Below, piece after piece: positions 40,038-48,727 of a stretch of DNA of 64,000 bases; within the stretch, counting starts at the first letter, position 1; each line of letters opens with the position of its first letter. This DNA is from Phytopseudomonas dryadis (GTDB lineage: Bacteria > Pseudomonadota > Gammaproteobacteria > Pseudomonadales > Pseudomonadaceae): contig NZ_QJUM01000013.1 of the NCBI RefSeq assembly GCF_004327355.1, positions 96,738 through 160,737 on the forward strand, given 5' to 3'. The notes under the pieces are model-generated. The model was given only the letters and a program-made list of their open reading frames with translations, was not told where the DNA came from and did no database searches. The translations under genes were made by a program, and so were the position numbers.

Positions 40038-41813
40038 CTAACGCACCCGATCCAGGCTCTTTACCGCCAGATCCAGCGCCTTCTGCATATCCAGGCGCGC
40101 CGAGCGGCCGATGTCCTTGTCGTGCATGTCGAAGTTACGCTCGGAGGGCAGGATCGGCGCGGTCAGGTCCTCGGCATCGGTCGGTTCGAAGTCGAACTCC
40201 TCGCCTATGGTCATGGCGCTTCGGCGCAGCAGCATGCGCAACTGCTCGGGCTGCAGTTCGGGGTTGATCGACAGCATCGCCGCGACGACCCCGCTGACCA
40301 GGGGCGTCGCGTAGGAGGTGCCGCAGTGCACGCTGCCCCGTTGCTCCTCGCTGGCGCTGGATGCGCGCACGCAGGCCGCGGCGGTGATGTCCACCCGGGT
40401 GTCGATGTTCGAGGCGCTGCGCTTGTTGACGTAGGCCGGGTCGTCCACGGCGACATCGTGGCGTTCGCTGCGCTGGTGGCCGCCGACCACGAGCAACTGA
40501 TCGGTGACGAAGGAGGAGGGCAGGCGGTACTCGTCGGTGCCGGAGAACGAGGCGCCGTTGCCCGCGGAATTGACCACCAGCACATCCGGGTGCTCGCGGC
40601 GCAGCCAGAGGAAGAACTCTTCGAGCAGCTCCTCGTAGCCGCTCATGGCCAGCCCGGAGCGTACCAGTGAGTCGACGGCGTCACCGTCGACGTTCCTGGC
40701 GCCGACGCGGTGAATGCCCCAGCTCCAGTTGAGTACCCGCACACCGTCCTCCACCAGGTTGACCGAGGCGGCGATGTTGGCGGTGATACCGGCATCGGCG
40801 TTGCGCTCAACGATCACCTCGAAGCCTGGCCCGGCGCCGTCCAGGCCACGCAGAAAGCCGGTATTGCCGCCTTTGTCCCAGCGCGCCGCGAGAATCCCGG
40901 CGACCGTCGAGCCGTGGCCATCCGGTCGATTCGCGTCACGACCGTACAGGCGGGTATGCGGGGTATTGTCCTGGCGCTCGGCGGCGCCGAGGTAGTCGCT
41001 GAAATCGGGCGCATCGAAATCCACATTGCGTTCGATGATGCCAAGGCGCACCGGCCGGGTGGCGATGGGCGAGCGTTTGGAGGGAATGCGCCGCTGGTAG
41101 TAGTTCACCGCATCGAGGAAGCGGTTGGCCACCCACTCGTCCTCATCGGGCTCCTGCCGCGCGGTGTCGCGGGCCGCGACCTCGCGCTCCTCGGCCGAGG
41201 ACTCTTCGATCACCACCGCGTCCACGCTGAGCTCGCTGCCCAGGCGCAGCACCAGGGCGTCGCGCTCGATCAGGTCGCGCGCCGGCAGGCGCAACTGATA
41301 GGTATTGAGCGGCGGGATCGCGCCGACCACTTCGGCATCGTACTTTTTCGCCAGCGCCCGGGCCGTTTCCAGGCCCTCGGCGTCCTCTTCGATGATCAGG
41401 CTGACCAGGTCGACATAGGTGTTCAGGCCGTCCATGTTCTGCGCCACTTCCCCTGGTTTGGCGGCCAGCACATGGCTGCCGGCCAGGGACAGCCACACCG
41501 GGTTGCTGGTCGCGCCGGCCTGGCTCAGCCACAGTGGGCCGCTGCTTTGCCTGGTGCTGTCGAGGTGGATGCGCAGGCCCTGGCCGTTGCGCTCGATGGC
41601 GGCCCCGGGGAGCGCCTTGCCGGCCAGTAGCACCTCCAGGGCGCCGTTCTGGAGGCCCGTCGCGTCCAGGCAGAAGGTCTGCTCCTGCAGCGTCAGCAGG
41701 TCGCCGCAACGGTACAGGTGGGTCAGGCGCAGCGGCTCGGCCGCCAGGGCCAACTGGCCGCTGCTTGCCAGAAACAGGCCGCTCAACAGCGCGCCCAGGG
41801 TCAGGTGAGGCAT
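40038..41813 (-). CDS. S8 subtilase-family secreted protein with Glu in place of the catalytic Asp
   Basis: 591 residues, exported (MPHLTLGALLSGLFLASSGQ). An N-terminal domain of about 240 residues without recognisable family precedes the subtilase domain. Motifs: RLGIIERNVDFD where the usual DTG aspartate is Glu261, DGHGSTVAG with His300, NSAGNGA with oxyanion Asn419, and CGTSYATPLVSG with Ser500. The triad therefore reads Glu-His-Ser. Acidic substitution may keep activity or make a specialised enzyme. ATG 41813 has AAGGA six bases upstream; ATG 41819 is too close to it. Confidence 0.85.
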   Translation of the reverse strand: MPHLTLGALLSGLFLASSGQLALAAEPLRLTHLYRCGDLLTLQEQTFCLDATGLQNGALEVLLAGKALPGAAIERNGQGLRIHLDSTRQSSGPLWLSQAGATSNPVWLSLAGSHVLAAKPGEVAQNMDGLNTYVDLVSLIIEEDAEGLETARALAKKYDAEVVGAIPPLNTYQLRLPARDLIERDALVLRLGSELSVDAVVIEESSAEEREVAARDTARQEPDEDEWVANRFLDAVNYYQRRIPSKRSPIATRPVRLGIIERNVDFDAPDFSDYLGAAERQDNTPHTRLYGRDANRPDGHGSTVAGILAARWDKGGNTGFLRGLDGAGPGFEVIVERNADAGITANIAASVNLVEDGVRVLNWSWGIHRVGARNVDGDAVDSLVRSGLAMSGYEELLEEFFLWLRREHPDVLVVNSAGNGASFSGTDEYRLPSSFVTDQLLVVGGHQRSERHDVAVDDPAYVNKRSASNIDTRVDITAAACVRASSASEEQRGSVHCGTSYATPLVSGVVAAMLSINPELQPEQLRMLLRRSAMTIGEEFDFEPTDAEDLTAPILPSERNFDMHDKDIGRSARLDMQKALDLAVKSLDRVR

Positions 41814-41995
41814 GGACATTCCTTCGTGCATAAGGCGATGCGGCTCAGACCCGGGGCATTCGGCCTTGGTTCATGGCTCCTGTTCGCAGATAGGGCGAAC
41901 CTTAGTCGCCGGCCTGGCGTCACAACTGCATCGAGTGCCTGCGGGCACCGCGCCCGGTACGTCCATCGGGCGCCAGAACAGTGGGAGACGATCAC

Positions 41996-42403
41996 ATGAC
42001 GACTCAGGCGAAAACCCATAACTGGGATCTGATCGAACGTATGCTGCACGAGGTGCAGAACTCTGCCGACAAGCCGTTCGCGCCGCGCCTGTGCGCCGAA
42101 GAGCTGGCGCAGGCGTTGCAGCAGGCCGGCAAGCCCGTCGCCAACCTGGACAGCCTCAAGGCCGAGGCGGGCGAGTACGAAGCCAAGCTGCTGGCGGCCG
42201 GCTTCATCGAACCACGCCCCGAAGCGGAAGGCGGCAATGGCGAGAACTTCATCCTGACACCCCGTGGCCTGCAACTGCTGAGCATGATCGACAGCAGCTT
42301 CCCGGGGGAGGAGCACCCGCGTGAAGTGCTCGACCGGCATGGCCTGGCCGCACTGACACCGGAAGTCTTCGATAGCCTGGCGCCAAGGGCAACGCTGGTC
42401 TGA
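41996..42403 (+). CDS. Conserved hypothetical protein (DUF2513-like)
   Basis: 135 residues. The opening HNWDLIERMLHEVQN resembles the DUF2513 start, and the rest reads as a winged-helix arrangement (AGFIEPRPEAEGGNGENFILTPRGLQLLSMI) often seen in DNA-binding or regulatory proteins. ATG 41996 with GGGAG upstream is used. Weak family match; function unknown. It is divergent from the subtilase gene. Confidence 0.6.
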   Translation: MTTQAKTHNWDLIERMLHEVQNSADKPFAPRLCAEELAQALQQAGKPVANLDSLKAEAGEYEAKLLAAGFIEPRPEAEGGNGENFILTPRGLQLLSMIDSSFPGEEHPREVLDRHGLAALTPEVFDSLAPRATLV

Positions 42404-42483
42404 GTCTAGTCGCTGCCGCAGTTGCATGGGCATACTGCCGCCACGGCAATCGGTTGCGCATTTGGTGAGCGACGGGTGGACGC

Positions 42484-43203
42484 ATGAAGTGGTGGGCAGT
42501 CGGGCTGTTGCTGATCGCGCTGGACGGCGTGGCACAGGAGCTGAGGATAGGCTTCGGCACACACAAGCCGCCCTATGTCTTCGAAACCGAAGACAAGGGG
42601 CTCGAGTACGACATCGTGATTGCCGCGGCGCGAGCGGCGGGGTTCAGCGTACGGCCTTATTACGCGCCCATGGAGCGGCTGCATGTGGCACTGAGCCGGG
42701 GCGAGCTCGACGGCATCACCACCACCAACCGCTTCGACGGCGTCGCGGCGTTCTACTCGCAGCCCTATATCCACTACCACAACGTCGCCGTGGCCCTGGC
42801 CTCGCGCAATCTTTCCATCGCCACGATCGCCGACCTCGGGCAGTACTCGGTCAGCGCCTTCCAGCGCGCGCGCTTCCTGCTCGGCGCTGAATACCGGCGC
42901 ATGGCCGAGGCCAATCCGCGTTACCATGAGCAGGCTCAGCAGATCGCCCGTAACCGCCTGCTCTACAGCGGCCGGGTCGAAGTCGTGGTGGCGGACCGGC
43001 GCATCTTTCGCTACTTCAACCGTGAAGTCTACGACCAGGTCGACGCCGGCCAGCCGATCGTCGAGTACCCGATATTCCCCGCCACGGCCTATCAACTCGG
43101 GCTGCGCGACTCGCAGGTGCGCGATCGCTTCGATCGGGGGCTGGCGAGCATCCGCGCGAGTGGCGAATACACCGAGATCGAGCGCCGCTACGCCTTGTAT
43201 TGA
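42484..43203 (+). CDS. Periplasmic substrate-binding protein, amino-acid type (SBP_bac_3)
   Basis: 239 residues with a short signal peptide (MKWWAVGLLLIALDGVAQ) and the family-3 binding-protein body: LRIGFGTHKPPYVFE, LEYDIVIAAARAAGF, the GELDGITTTNRFDGVAAFYSQPY hinge region and GLASIRASGEYTEIERRY. There are no permease or ATPase genes alongside, so it may serve a distant transporter or act as a sensor partner, as many solitary relatives do. Convergent with the sulfatase gene. Confidence 0.85.
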   Translation: MKWWAVGLLLIALDGVAQELRIGFGTHKPPYVFETEDKGLEYDIVIAAARAAGFSVRPYYAPMERLHVALSRGELDGITTTNRFDGVAAFYSQPYIHYHNVAVALASRNLSIATIADLGQYSVSAFQRARFLLGAEYRRMAEANPRYHEQAQQIARNRLLYSGRVEVVVADRRIFRYFNREVYDQVDAGQPIVEYPIFPATAYQLGLRDSQVRDRFDRGLASIRASGEYTEIERRYALY

Positions 43204-43224
43204 GGTGCGAAGTGGCGGCGTCGC

Positions 43225-45441
43225 TCACTGCGCCAGTTCGTCGACCGCCTCATCCGCCTGGGCCGCCAGCAGTTCGCTCTCCAGGGCCCGGGTTTCAACG
43301 CTGAAGTCGGTGATCTCGATGGCGCCGCGACCTTCGCCCAGCAGGTGGAAGGAGAACGCCTTGCGGGTATCGAGGTTGTCGAAGGCGAAGCGCACTTCGA
43401 GCGGTTGCCCCTTGCTCAGGCGGGGCAGTTCCGGGACGCCGATCAGCACGTCGCGGTCGAATTCCTTGGTCTTCAGGCGCAACGTGGCGCCTTTGTCGTC
43501 CATGCTCACGGCGCGAACCTTGAGGGTCACGCTGGTCTGCGTGCCTTCGGGCAGTTCCAGGTACTGGGCGCCGATCAGGTTGTCGGCCCAGTCGTCGCCC
43601 GGTGTGGTGCGTAGCCTGATCCGTTCGTTGCTGGCGAACTGCAGGCGCTGGGCGGCCTGGCCCTGGTTGAGCGATTCGTCGAGCAGGGCGGCGCGCTGGC
43701 TGACCAGGCGCGCCTGCCTGCCGCTGACGCGGCCCAGGTACTCGGCCGTGTCGGCGATGAAACCGGGGCTGGCATAACGCCGGCAGACCTGCTGGAAATT
43801 GCACTCGGTGAGCACGCCCTTGCCGTCGTGCTCGCGCAGCAGGCCATTGGTATAGGAGATGATTTCCCGACCGTGGTGGTAGTCGCGCAGCAGCGAGCGC
43901 CCGGCAATATCGGCTGGCATGGGCAGGGCGAAGTAGTCGAGCACCGAGGCGGTCAGGTCGACATGCCCGTAGACGCCGCCTTTCAGGGCCGGCAGTTGCG
44001 CCTGCTCCGGCGCGAGCAGCAGATTGAAGCCCCAGGCCGAGGCCAGGCGCACATTGTCCACGCCGTGGGATTCGTCCGAGGTCACCAGCACCAGGGTGTC
44101 GTCGAGCACGCCGCGACGCTCCAGGGCATCGAGGAAGTCGGCAACGGCATCGTCCAGGTAGGCGATGGCCGCCTGCTTGGCGTTCGGCTCGCGCGCCAGG
44201 TAGGCCGGCGGTGCGGAGTAGGGCTGGTGGGTGCCCACGGTCAGCAGGGTGAGCATCCACGGATGCCGCTGCTTGCGCAGACCCTCCACATAGCCCAGCG
44301 CGCCTTCGAAATAGGCCTTGTCGTCCATGCCCCAGGCGAAGTCCAGATAGGGCGCGTTGCGGAACCAGTCGCGGCCCTGGGTCTTGTCGAAGCCCATGCG
44401 CGGCATGATCCGATCCTTGGCCATGAAACGCAGCCCGGCGCCTTGCAGAAAGTGCGTGGCAAAACCGTGCTCGCGCAACCGGGCGGGCAGGCATTGTTCG
44501 CTGCGCTGGGCATTGGCCAGCAATTCGAGGCCTTTCGGCGTACCCGAATCGAGCTTGTCGTAGTCGCCGCAGAGCATGGCGTACAGGCCGCGAATGGTCT
44601 GATGGCCGTGCAGCACGTAATCGCTGGTGAGCATGCCGCGTGTCGCCCACTGGCTGAGACGCGGCATCGGGTCGGCCCGATAGCTGCTGCCGATGGCCTG
44701 ACGGCTGGCCTCGATGTAGGCCCCGGGAATGCCTTCGAGGGTGATGATCAGCACATTGCGGGCCTTGCCCGGCTCGCCGAGCAAGGGGCTGCCGTCCAGG
44801 TCCAGGCGGTTGAGCCCGCTGATATCGGGCGGGCTATTGGCTTGGCCGCTGGCCAGCCAGTCTTCGATGCCCAACTGGCCGGCACTGAGGCTTTCCGCCA
44901 GCCACTTGTGCGGCAGATTGAACTGCAGCCACTGATCCGCCTCGCTGGGGCTGCGGTACTGGTAGAACGCGTGGCTGGCGAACAGCCCCGCCGGCAACAG
45001 CAACCAGGCGGCTGCCAGGCCGCGCCGCGTCTGCCCGCGCTGGTAGAGGCGCAGCGCCAGAAAGATCACCGATGCCGCGACCAGGGCCAGGGCCGCCAAT
45101 GGATGGCTGAGGCCGCTGCCCTGGGTCGAGTGGCTGAGGAACTGTGCGTCGGTGAGGTACTGCAGGTCGCTGGGCTCGGGCATGCGGCCGACCGCGGTGA
45201 CCAGCTCGGCCGTGCCGACGTTGAACACCACCCAGAGCAGCAACAGGGGGATGCCCAGCACCAGGCTGCGACGGTGCAGCAGGGCCAGCAGCAGGCCGCC
45301 CATGGCCAGGTCGGACAGGTAACCGAAGGGATGCGACCAGCCCATGGCATAGCGGCTGATCAGCGGAATCAGGATCAATACGCTGGCCAGCGCCAGCAGG
45401 GCACTGTCCGAACGTTGCAGCCAGTGGCTGAGAGAACGCAC
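43225..45441 (-). CDS. LTA synthase-like sulfatase family membrane protein
   Basis: 738 residues. Five hydrophobic helices (about 10-180) anchor a periplasmic alkaline-phosphatase-fold domain: NVLIITLEGIPGAY (metal-binding Glu), HGHQTIRGLYAMLCGDY (candidate nucleophile Thr), VGTHQPYSAPP, and TSDESHGVDNV. This is the layout of LtaS/OpgB phosphoglycerol transferases. In Gram-negatives such enzymes decorate periplasmic glucans or lipids. A C-terminal beta-domain of about 150 residues follows. GTG 45441 is preferred because GAGGAG lies five bases upstream; the frame extends to 45516 without a ribosome site. Confidence 0.85.
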   Translation of the reverse strand: MRSLSHWLQRSDSALLALASVLILIPLISRYAMGWSHPFGYLSDLAMGGLLLALLHRRSLVLGIPLLLLWVVFNVGTAELVTAVGRMPEPSDLQYLTDAQFLSHSTQGSGLSHPLAALALVAASVIFLALRLYQRGQTRRGLAAAWLLLPAGLFASHAFYQYRSPSEADQWLQFNLPHKWLAESLSAGQLGIEDWLASGQANSPPDISGLNRLDLDGSPLLGEPGKARNVLIITLEGIPGAYIEASRQAIGSSYRADPMPRLSQWATRGMLTSDYVLHGHQTIRGLYAMLCGDYDKLDSGTPKGLELLANAQRSEQCLPARLREHGFATHFLQGAGLRFMAKDRIMPRMGFDKTQGRDWFRNAPYLDFAWGMDDKAYFEGALGYVEGLRKQRHPWMLTLLTVGTHQPYSAPPAYLAREPNAKQAAIAYLDDAVADFLDALERRGVLDDTLVLVTSDESHGVDNVRLASAWGFNLLLAPEQAQLPALKGGVYGHVDLTASVLDYFALPMPADIAGRSLLRDYHHGREIISYTNGLLREHDGKGVLTECNFQQVCRRYASPGFIADTAEYLGRVSGRQARLVSQRAALLDESLNQGQAAQRLQFASNERIRLRTTPGDDWADNLIGAQYLELPEGTQTSVTLKVRAVSMDDKGATLRLKTKEFDRDVLIGVPELPRLSKGQPLEVRFAFDNLDTRKAFSFHLLGEGRGAIEITDFSVETRALESELLAAQADEAVDELAQ

Positions 45442-45660
45442 GCTTACTCCTCGGGCAATTGCCATCGATCGAACGGCAAAGCCGGATCCGCCACGGTAGA
45501 GCGGCGCCGTCATCATTCTGAAACATGACTGTGCTCATCGCCAGCGCTAAGCAGCGAATGGGGCAAACTATCGAGGCGAGAGAAACGGGGCAGGCGGGGG
45601 AGGAAACTGCAACCTGGCGCTTTGTCGGTAAGTCGGGCAAAGCGCAACAGGTCGGGGGGA

Positions 45661-45849
45661 TTACTTCTTGCCGATGGTGATCTGCTTGCTGGCGCCGTAG
45701 GTCTGGCCGCTGACACCCTTGGCGATCTGCTGGATTTCACCGCCAGACTTGAGGAACGCTGCCACCTGAGCGTCGATCGACGCGCTGGTTTCGACAGCCG
45801 GTGCTGGCTTGGCTTTGCTGTTGGATGCTTTAACGCGCATGACGGCCAT
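45661..45849 (-). CDS. Small conserved Pseudomonas protein, putative regulator
   Basis: 62 residues, basic and lacking Cys and Trp: MAVMRVKASNSKAKPAPAV, then SIDAQVAAFLKSGGEIQQIAKGV and GASKQITIGKK. It is conserved in this form across the genus and often called a transcriptional regulator; the AAFLKSGGEIQQI stretch is common in small nucleic-acid-associated proteins. No proven function. An alternative ATG at 45840 would remove three residues. Confidence 0.7.
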   Translation of the reverse strand: MAVMRVKASNSKAKPAPAVETSASIDAQVAAFLKSGGEIQQIAKGVSGQTYGASKQITIGKK

Positions 45850-46004
45850 TTAACCTACTCGAGAATTAATGTGGCCGCCCATTGTACCCGAACGGCTGGG
45901 AAATTGCTCGATAAATAACCAGTTCCGCCCGCGCCGGGCCCGGTGGCCGAGAATCCGCCACGCAACTCAGGTAGACTGCCGGCCTGAAAAAGAGGGCGGG
46001 CATC

Positions 46005-46847
46005 ATGGCTGTAATCGGACGAATGAATTCTCTGCAGGTGGTCAAGCACACCGATTTCGGTCTGTACCTGGATGGCGGCGCGGATGGCGAGATCCTCCTG
46101 CCCAAGCGCTACATTCCCAGGGACACCCCGAGCGAGGTGGATGACTGGCTCAACGTGTTCATCTACCTGGACAGCGACGACAAGCTGATCGCCACCACCG
46201 AGAAGCCGAAGGTGCAGGTCGGCGAATTCGCCAGCCTGAAAGTCGTGGACATCAATCGCGTCGGCCTGTTTCTCGACTGGGGCCTGCCCAAGGATCTGCT
46301 GCTGCCCCATTCCGAAGAGAAGCGCCCGCTGCAGATCGGCGATTACTGCGTGGTGCACGTGTTCGTCGACAAACGCAGCAAGCGCATCACCGCCACGGCT
46401 CGCCTGGATCGCTACCTCGACAACGTACCCGCCAGCTACCAGGCCGGGCAGGAAGTCGACCTGCTGGTCGCCGAGGCCACCGACATGGGCTTCAAGGCGA
46501 TCATCAACGGCAAGCACTGGGGCCTGATCCACAAGAACGAAGTGTTCGGGTTCATGCGCAGCGGCATGCAGCACAAGGGCTTCATCAAGGACATGCGCGC
46601 CGACGGCAAGATCAGCCTCAGCCTGCAGCCGGCCGGGCAGCAGGCGTCGAGCAGCCTGAGCGAACAGATCCTCGGCAAGCTGCGCGACAACGACGGCGTG
46701 CTGCCGCTCAGCGACAAGAGTGATCCGGAGCGCATCAGTGCCATGTTCCGCGTCAGCAAGGGCAACTTCAAGAAGGCCATCGGCGGTCTGTACAAGCAGG
46801 GCCTGATCGTGATCCATGATGACCGTATCGAGCTGGTCGCCAGGTGA
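46005..46847 (+). CDS. CvfB-like RNA-binding protein with S1 domains
   Basis: 280 residues: three S1-type beta-barrel segments (LQVVKHTDFGLYLDGGADGEILLP; LKVVDINRVGLFLDWGLPKDLLLP; VDLLVAEATDMGFKAIINGKHWGLI) and a C-terminal winged helix (DPERISAMFRVSKGNFKKAIGGLYKQGLI). This is the CvfB/YitL family, RNA-binding regulators of virulence genes in Gram-positives; in Pseudomonas the targets are unknown. Single gene followed by tRNA-Thr. Confidence 0.88.
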   Translation: MAVIGRMNSLQVVKHTDFGLYLDGGADGEILLPKRYIPRDTPSEVDDWLNVFIYLDSDDKLIATTEKPKVQVGEFASLKVVDINRVGLFLDWGLPKDLLLPHSEEKRPLQIGDYCVVHVFVDKRSKRITATARLDRYLDNVPASYQAGQEVDLLVAEATDMGFKAIINGKHWGLIHKNEVFGFMRSGMQHKGFIKDMRADGKISLSLQPAGQQASSSLSEQILGKLRDNDGVLPLSDKSDPERISAMFRVSKGNFKKAIGGLYKQGLIVIHDDRIELVAR

Positions 46848-46914
46848 TCGATAGGGCGTCAGCCGAATAAAATCCGCTTGAGCGTAGCGGGGCGGCCATG
46901 AATAATGCCCAGGC

Positions 46915-46990
46915 GCCGTTGTAGCTCAGATGGTAGAGCACGTCATTCGTAATGATGGGGTCGGGGGTTCGATTCCTCTCAACGGCACCA
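46915..46990 (+). tRNA. tRNA-Thr (CGT anticodon)
   Basis: 76-nt cloverleaf including encoded CCA. Acceptor stem GCCGTTG/CAACGGC, D-arm GCTCAGATGGTAGAGC, anticodon loop TTCGTAA with anticodon CGT, T-arm GGGGGTTCGATTCCTCTC. A terminator follows 13 bp later. tRNA 3' ends are common integration sites, but I see no duplicated end nearby. Confidence 0.95.
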
Positions 46991-47003
46991 TACCTCGCGT
47001 AGA

Positions 47004-47028
47004 AAGCCCGCTTGAATGGCGGGCTTTT
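47004..47028 (+). terminator. Intrinsic terminator after tRNA-Thr
   Basis: Stem AAGCCCGC (47004-47011) pairs with GCGGGCTT (47019-47026) followed by TTG, 13 bp after the tRNA. Confidence 0.85.
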
Positions 47029-47101
47029 GCGTTTCCGCTGTACTCTGAACCCTGTTGGCCTTGGCCGGAAGGTTCTTTCCCTGCCGAACGCTGCTGCCCG
47101 A

Positions 47102-47347
47102 TCAGTCTTCCGGGGGCAGCGTCCAGAACAGGTCGACGGTATCGGCGTCCCGGTAGGCGACCGTGACATTATCGGTTTCGCCGATTTCTTCCAGTATCCG
47201 TGACCAGACCTCCGCGGATTCGTCCGGGTGGCGCTGCAGCACGGCATGCCTGGATCTTTGCGCGGCCGTGGCGTTGATGATTTTCTGCAGGCGTAAGCCC
47301 ATTAGTTGATAAGCGCTGGGTGAGGGGCTTTGCTTGTCGTTGGTCAT
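47102..47347 (-). CDS. DUF1654 protein, probably SOS-regulated
   Basis: 81 residues of the Pseudomonas DUF1654 family: SAYQLMGLRLQKIINATAAQRSRHAVLQ, the acidic DESAEVWSRILEEIGETDNVTVAYRDADTVDLFW and a TLPPED end. The family is often linked to DNA-damage genes. A close match to the LexA box lies 16 bp upstream of the start (47363-47378), which supports SOS control here. Biochemical role unknown. Confidence 0.85.
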   Translation of the reverse strand: MTNDKQSPSPSAYQLMGLRLQKIINATAAQRSRHAVLQRHPDESAEVWSRILEEIGETDNVTVAYRDADTVDLFWTLPPED

Positions 47348-47362
47348 GATGGCGGTTTTTTA

Positions 47363-47378
47363 CTGGTTTTATATACAG
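47363..47378 (-). promoter_or_regulatory. Probable LexA (SOS) box upstream of the DUF1654 gene
   Basis: CTGGTTTTATATACAG matches the gamma-proteobacterial LexA consensus CTGT-N8-ACAG at seven of eight core positions, with an AT-rich spacer. It sits 16 bp before the start codon, where repression is effective. The remaining gap to 47607 holds no gene. Confidence 0.75.
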
Positions 47379-47607
47379 TATTGCCTGCTGGGGAATGAGG
47401 CAACAGCGAGACAATCGGCCTCGGTTTCTCCCGCTGGCGACTGCATCATGGAAACGGCCGTTCCGGCGAGGCAGCATGGCTGATGTCAGTCGGTTAAGTA
47501 TTTGGCCCGCAAAACGGCGGTTTGCCCAGGCCCCGTAGGCGCTGCGACCTCGCAGCGAATGGCGGTCGCGCCACGGATCTTGCGGGATGGCGGTAGTGCC
47601 ACCAGGA

Positions 47608-47838
47608 TCAGCCGATGTCGCGACCGCGGACGATGCGCCCGGCCTTGACTTCGTCGGCATAGGCCTTGAGCTGATCGGCGTCCTTGTAGAGGCGGTTCAT
47701 GAGATGCAGCACGGCCACCACATCGACCCCTTCGATCTGTTCGGCGAGCCGGCTGATTTCACCGGCGGTCTTTTCCAGGTTGGCAGCGGTGCTCTTGAGG
47801 TGGCGTTTCAGTTCAAGCGAGGATTTCTTGATACCCAT
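47608..47838 (-). CDS. Small coiled-coil hypothetical protein
   Basis: 76 residues: MGIKKSSLELKRHLKSTAANLEKTAGEISRL... with heptad-like spacing over about residues 10-65 and a basic KAGRIVRGRDIG tail, probably a single helical hairpin. ATG 47838 has AAGGAG upstream; the longer frame to 48228 overlaps the divergent gene and is a shadow. Function unknown. Confidence 0.65.
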   Translation of the reverse strand: MGIKKSSLELKRHLKSTAANLEKTAGEISRLAEQIEGVDVVAVLHLMNRLYKDADQLKAYADEVKAGRIVRGRDIG

Positions 47839-47943
47839 TGGGGCTCCTTGTGATGTGTGTCCGCCCGGCGCGATGAACGCCGGGCACTGAACAGGGCGCG
47901 GTTGCTGTTGCCTAATGCCCACAGTCGCCAACCGGAGAGTGGC

Positions 47944-48282
47944 ATGCAGACAATGTCCCGCTGTATTGCAGTCTTTGCCCTGGTGCTGGCTACCAGTACC
48001 TGGGCCGACGATCAGACGCCGCAGACCCTCCGCGTCATTCCCAAAGCCTATGTCAGCCCTGGCGCCAGTGGCAGCATCGACAGCTCCGAGCGCTATCGGC
48101 AGTACGATATTTACGGCGGGCAGGCTGTGCCGCGCGATAGCGGCTCGAGCCACTACGAGAGCCAGGAGAGCCAGCGCTTCGAAACCCGCGGCGGTATCCG
48201 CCAGACCACCGAGTATCCCGGTGGCCATGAGGTACAGCGTTACCCGGGGCAGAGCACCCAGCAGCGCTATCAGCGGCGCTGA
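47944..48282 (+). CDS. Small exported hypothetical protein
   Basis: 112 residues with a signal peptide (MQTMSRCIAVFALVLATSTWA) and a polar Ser/Tyr/Gln/Arg-rich mature part (GGQAVPRDSGSSHYESQESQ, RYPGQSTQQRYQRR), likely disordered. ATG 47944 has GGAG upstream. Common in Pseudomonas; no function known. Confidence 0.65.
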   Translation: MQTMSRCIAVFALVLATSTWADDQTPQTLRVIPKAYVSPGASGSIDSSERYRQYDIYGGQAVPRDSGSSHYESQESQRFETRGGIRQTTEYPGGHEVQRYPGQSTQQRYQRR

Positions 48283-48307
48283 GTTCCCTGAGCTTTCAGC
48301 CCCGTTA

Positions 48308-48345
48308 GACTTTGGTCTAGAAAGCCACCGGCTTCGACTAAGGTC
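48308..48345 (+). promoter_or_regulatory. Paired GAC-N4-GTC motifs upstream of yjcH-actP
   Basis: TAGACTTTGGTCTA (48306-48319) contains GAC-TTTG-GTC, and a second GAC-TAAG-GTC lies at 48336-48345, centres 28 bp apart, about 70-110 bp before yjcH. Acetate uptake in Pseudomonas is controlled by the CrbS-CrbR (MxtR-ErdR) two-component system; these sites are good candidates for its response regulator, but that link is inference. Confidence 0.45.
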
Positions 48346-48415
48346 GTCTGTCGTCAGCGTAATGCCGATCTAGAGTGTTCCTCACCAGCATCCTGCTGTG
48401 GAGGATAACAATAAA

Positions 48416-48727
48416 ATGAACGACAGCATCTACCGGCGGATCGAGCAGAGTCCGCACTTCAAGGAACTGGTATCCAAGCGCGAGCGATTTGCCTGGATAC
48501 TGTCCGCCATCATGCTTGGCCTGTATGTGGCCTTTATCCTGCTGATCGCCTTCGTGCCCGGCTGGCTGGGTACGCGCATCAGCCCGGACTCGCCGATCAC
48601 CTGGGGCATCCCCGTGGGCGTCGGCCTCATCCTGTCGGCCTTCGTCCTGACCGGCATCTACGTGCGACGCGCCAACGGCGAATTCGACGACCTGAACCAG
48701 GTGATCCTGGATGAGGTGGAAAAATGA
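48416..48727 (+). CDS. yjcH: DUF485 membrane protein paired with ActP
   Basis: 103 residues with two transmembrane helices ([45 protein letters not shown]) and the conserved F-x-R-F start of DUF485. Always cotranscribed with actP-type symporters and thought to assist them. ATG 48416 is preferred; the GTG at 48398 overlaps the GGAG ribosome site. Stop overlaps the actP start by 4 bp. Confidence 0.9.
   Translation: MNDSIYRRIEQSPHFKELVSKRERFAWILSAIMLGLYVAFILLIAFVPGWLGTRISPDSPITWGIPVGVGLILSAFVLTGIYVRRANGEFDDLNQVILDEVEK

Noticed and set aside
46915..46990. tRNA-Thr as the attachment site of an integrated island
   Set aside because: No integrase gene and no duplicated tRNA 3' end is seen on either side; flanking genes are ordinary core genes.
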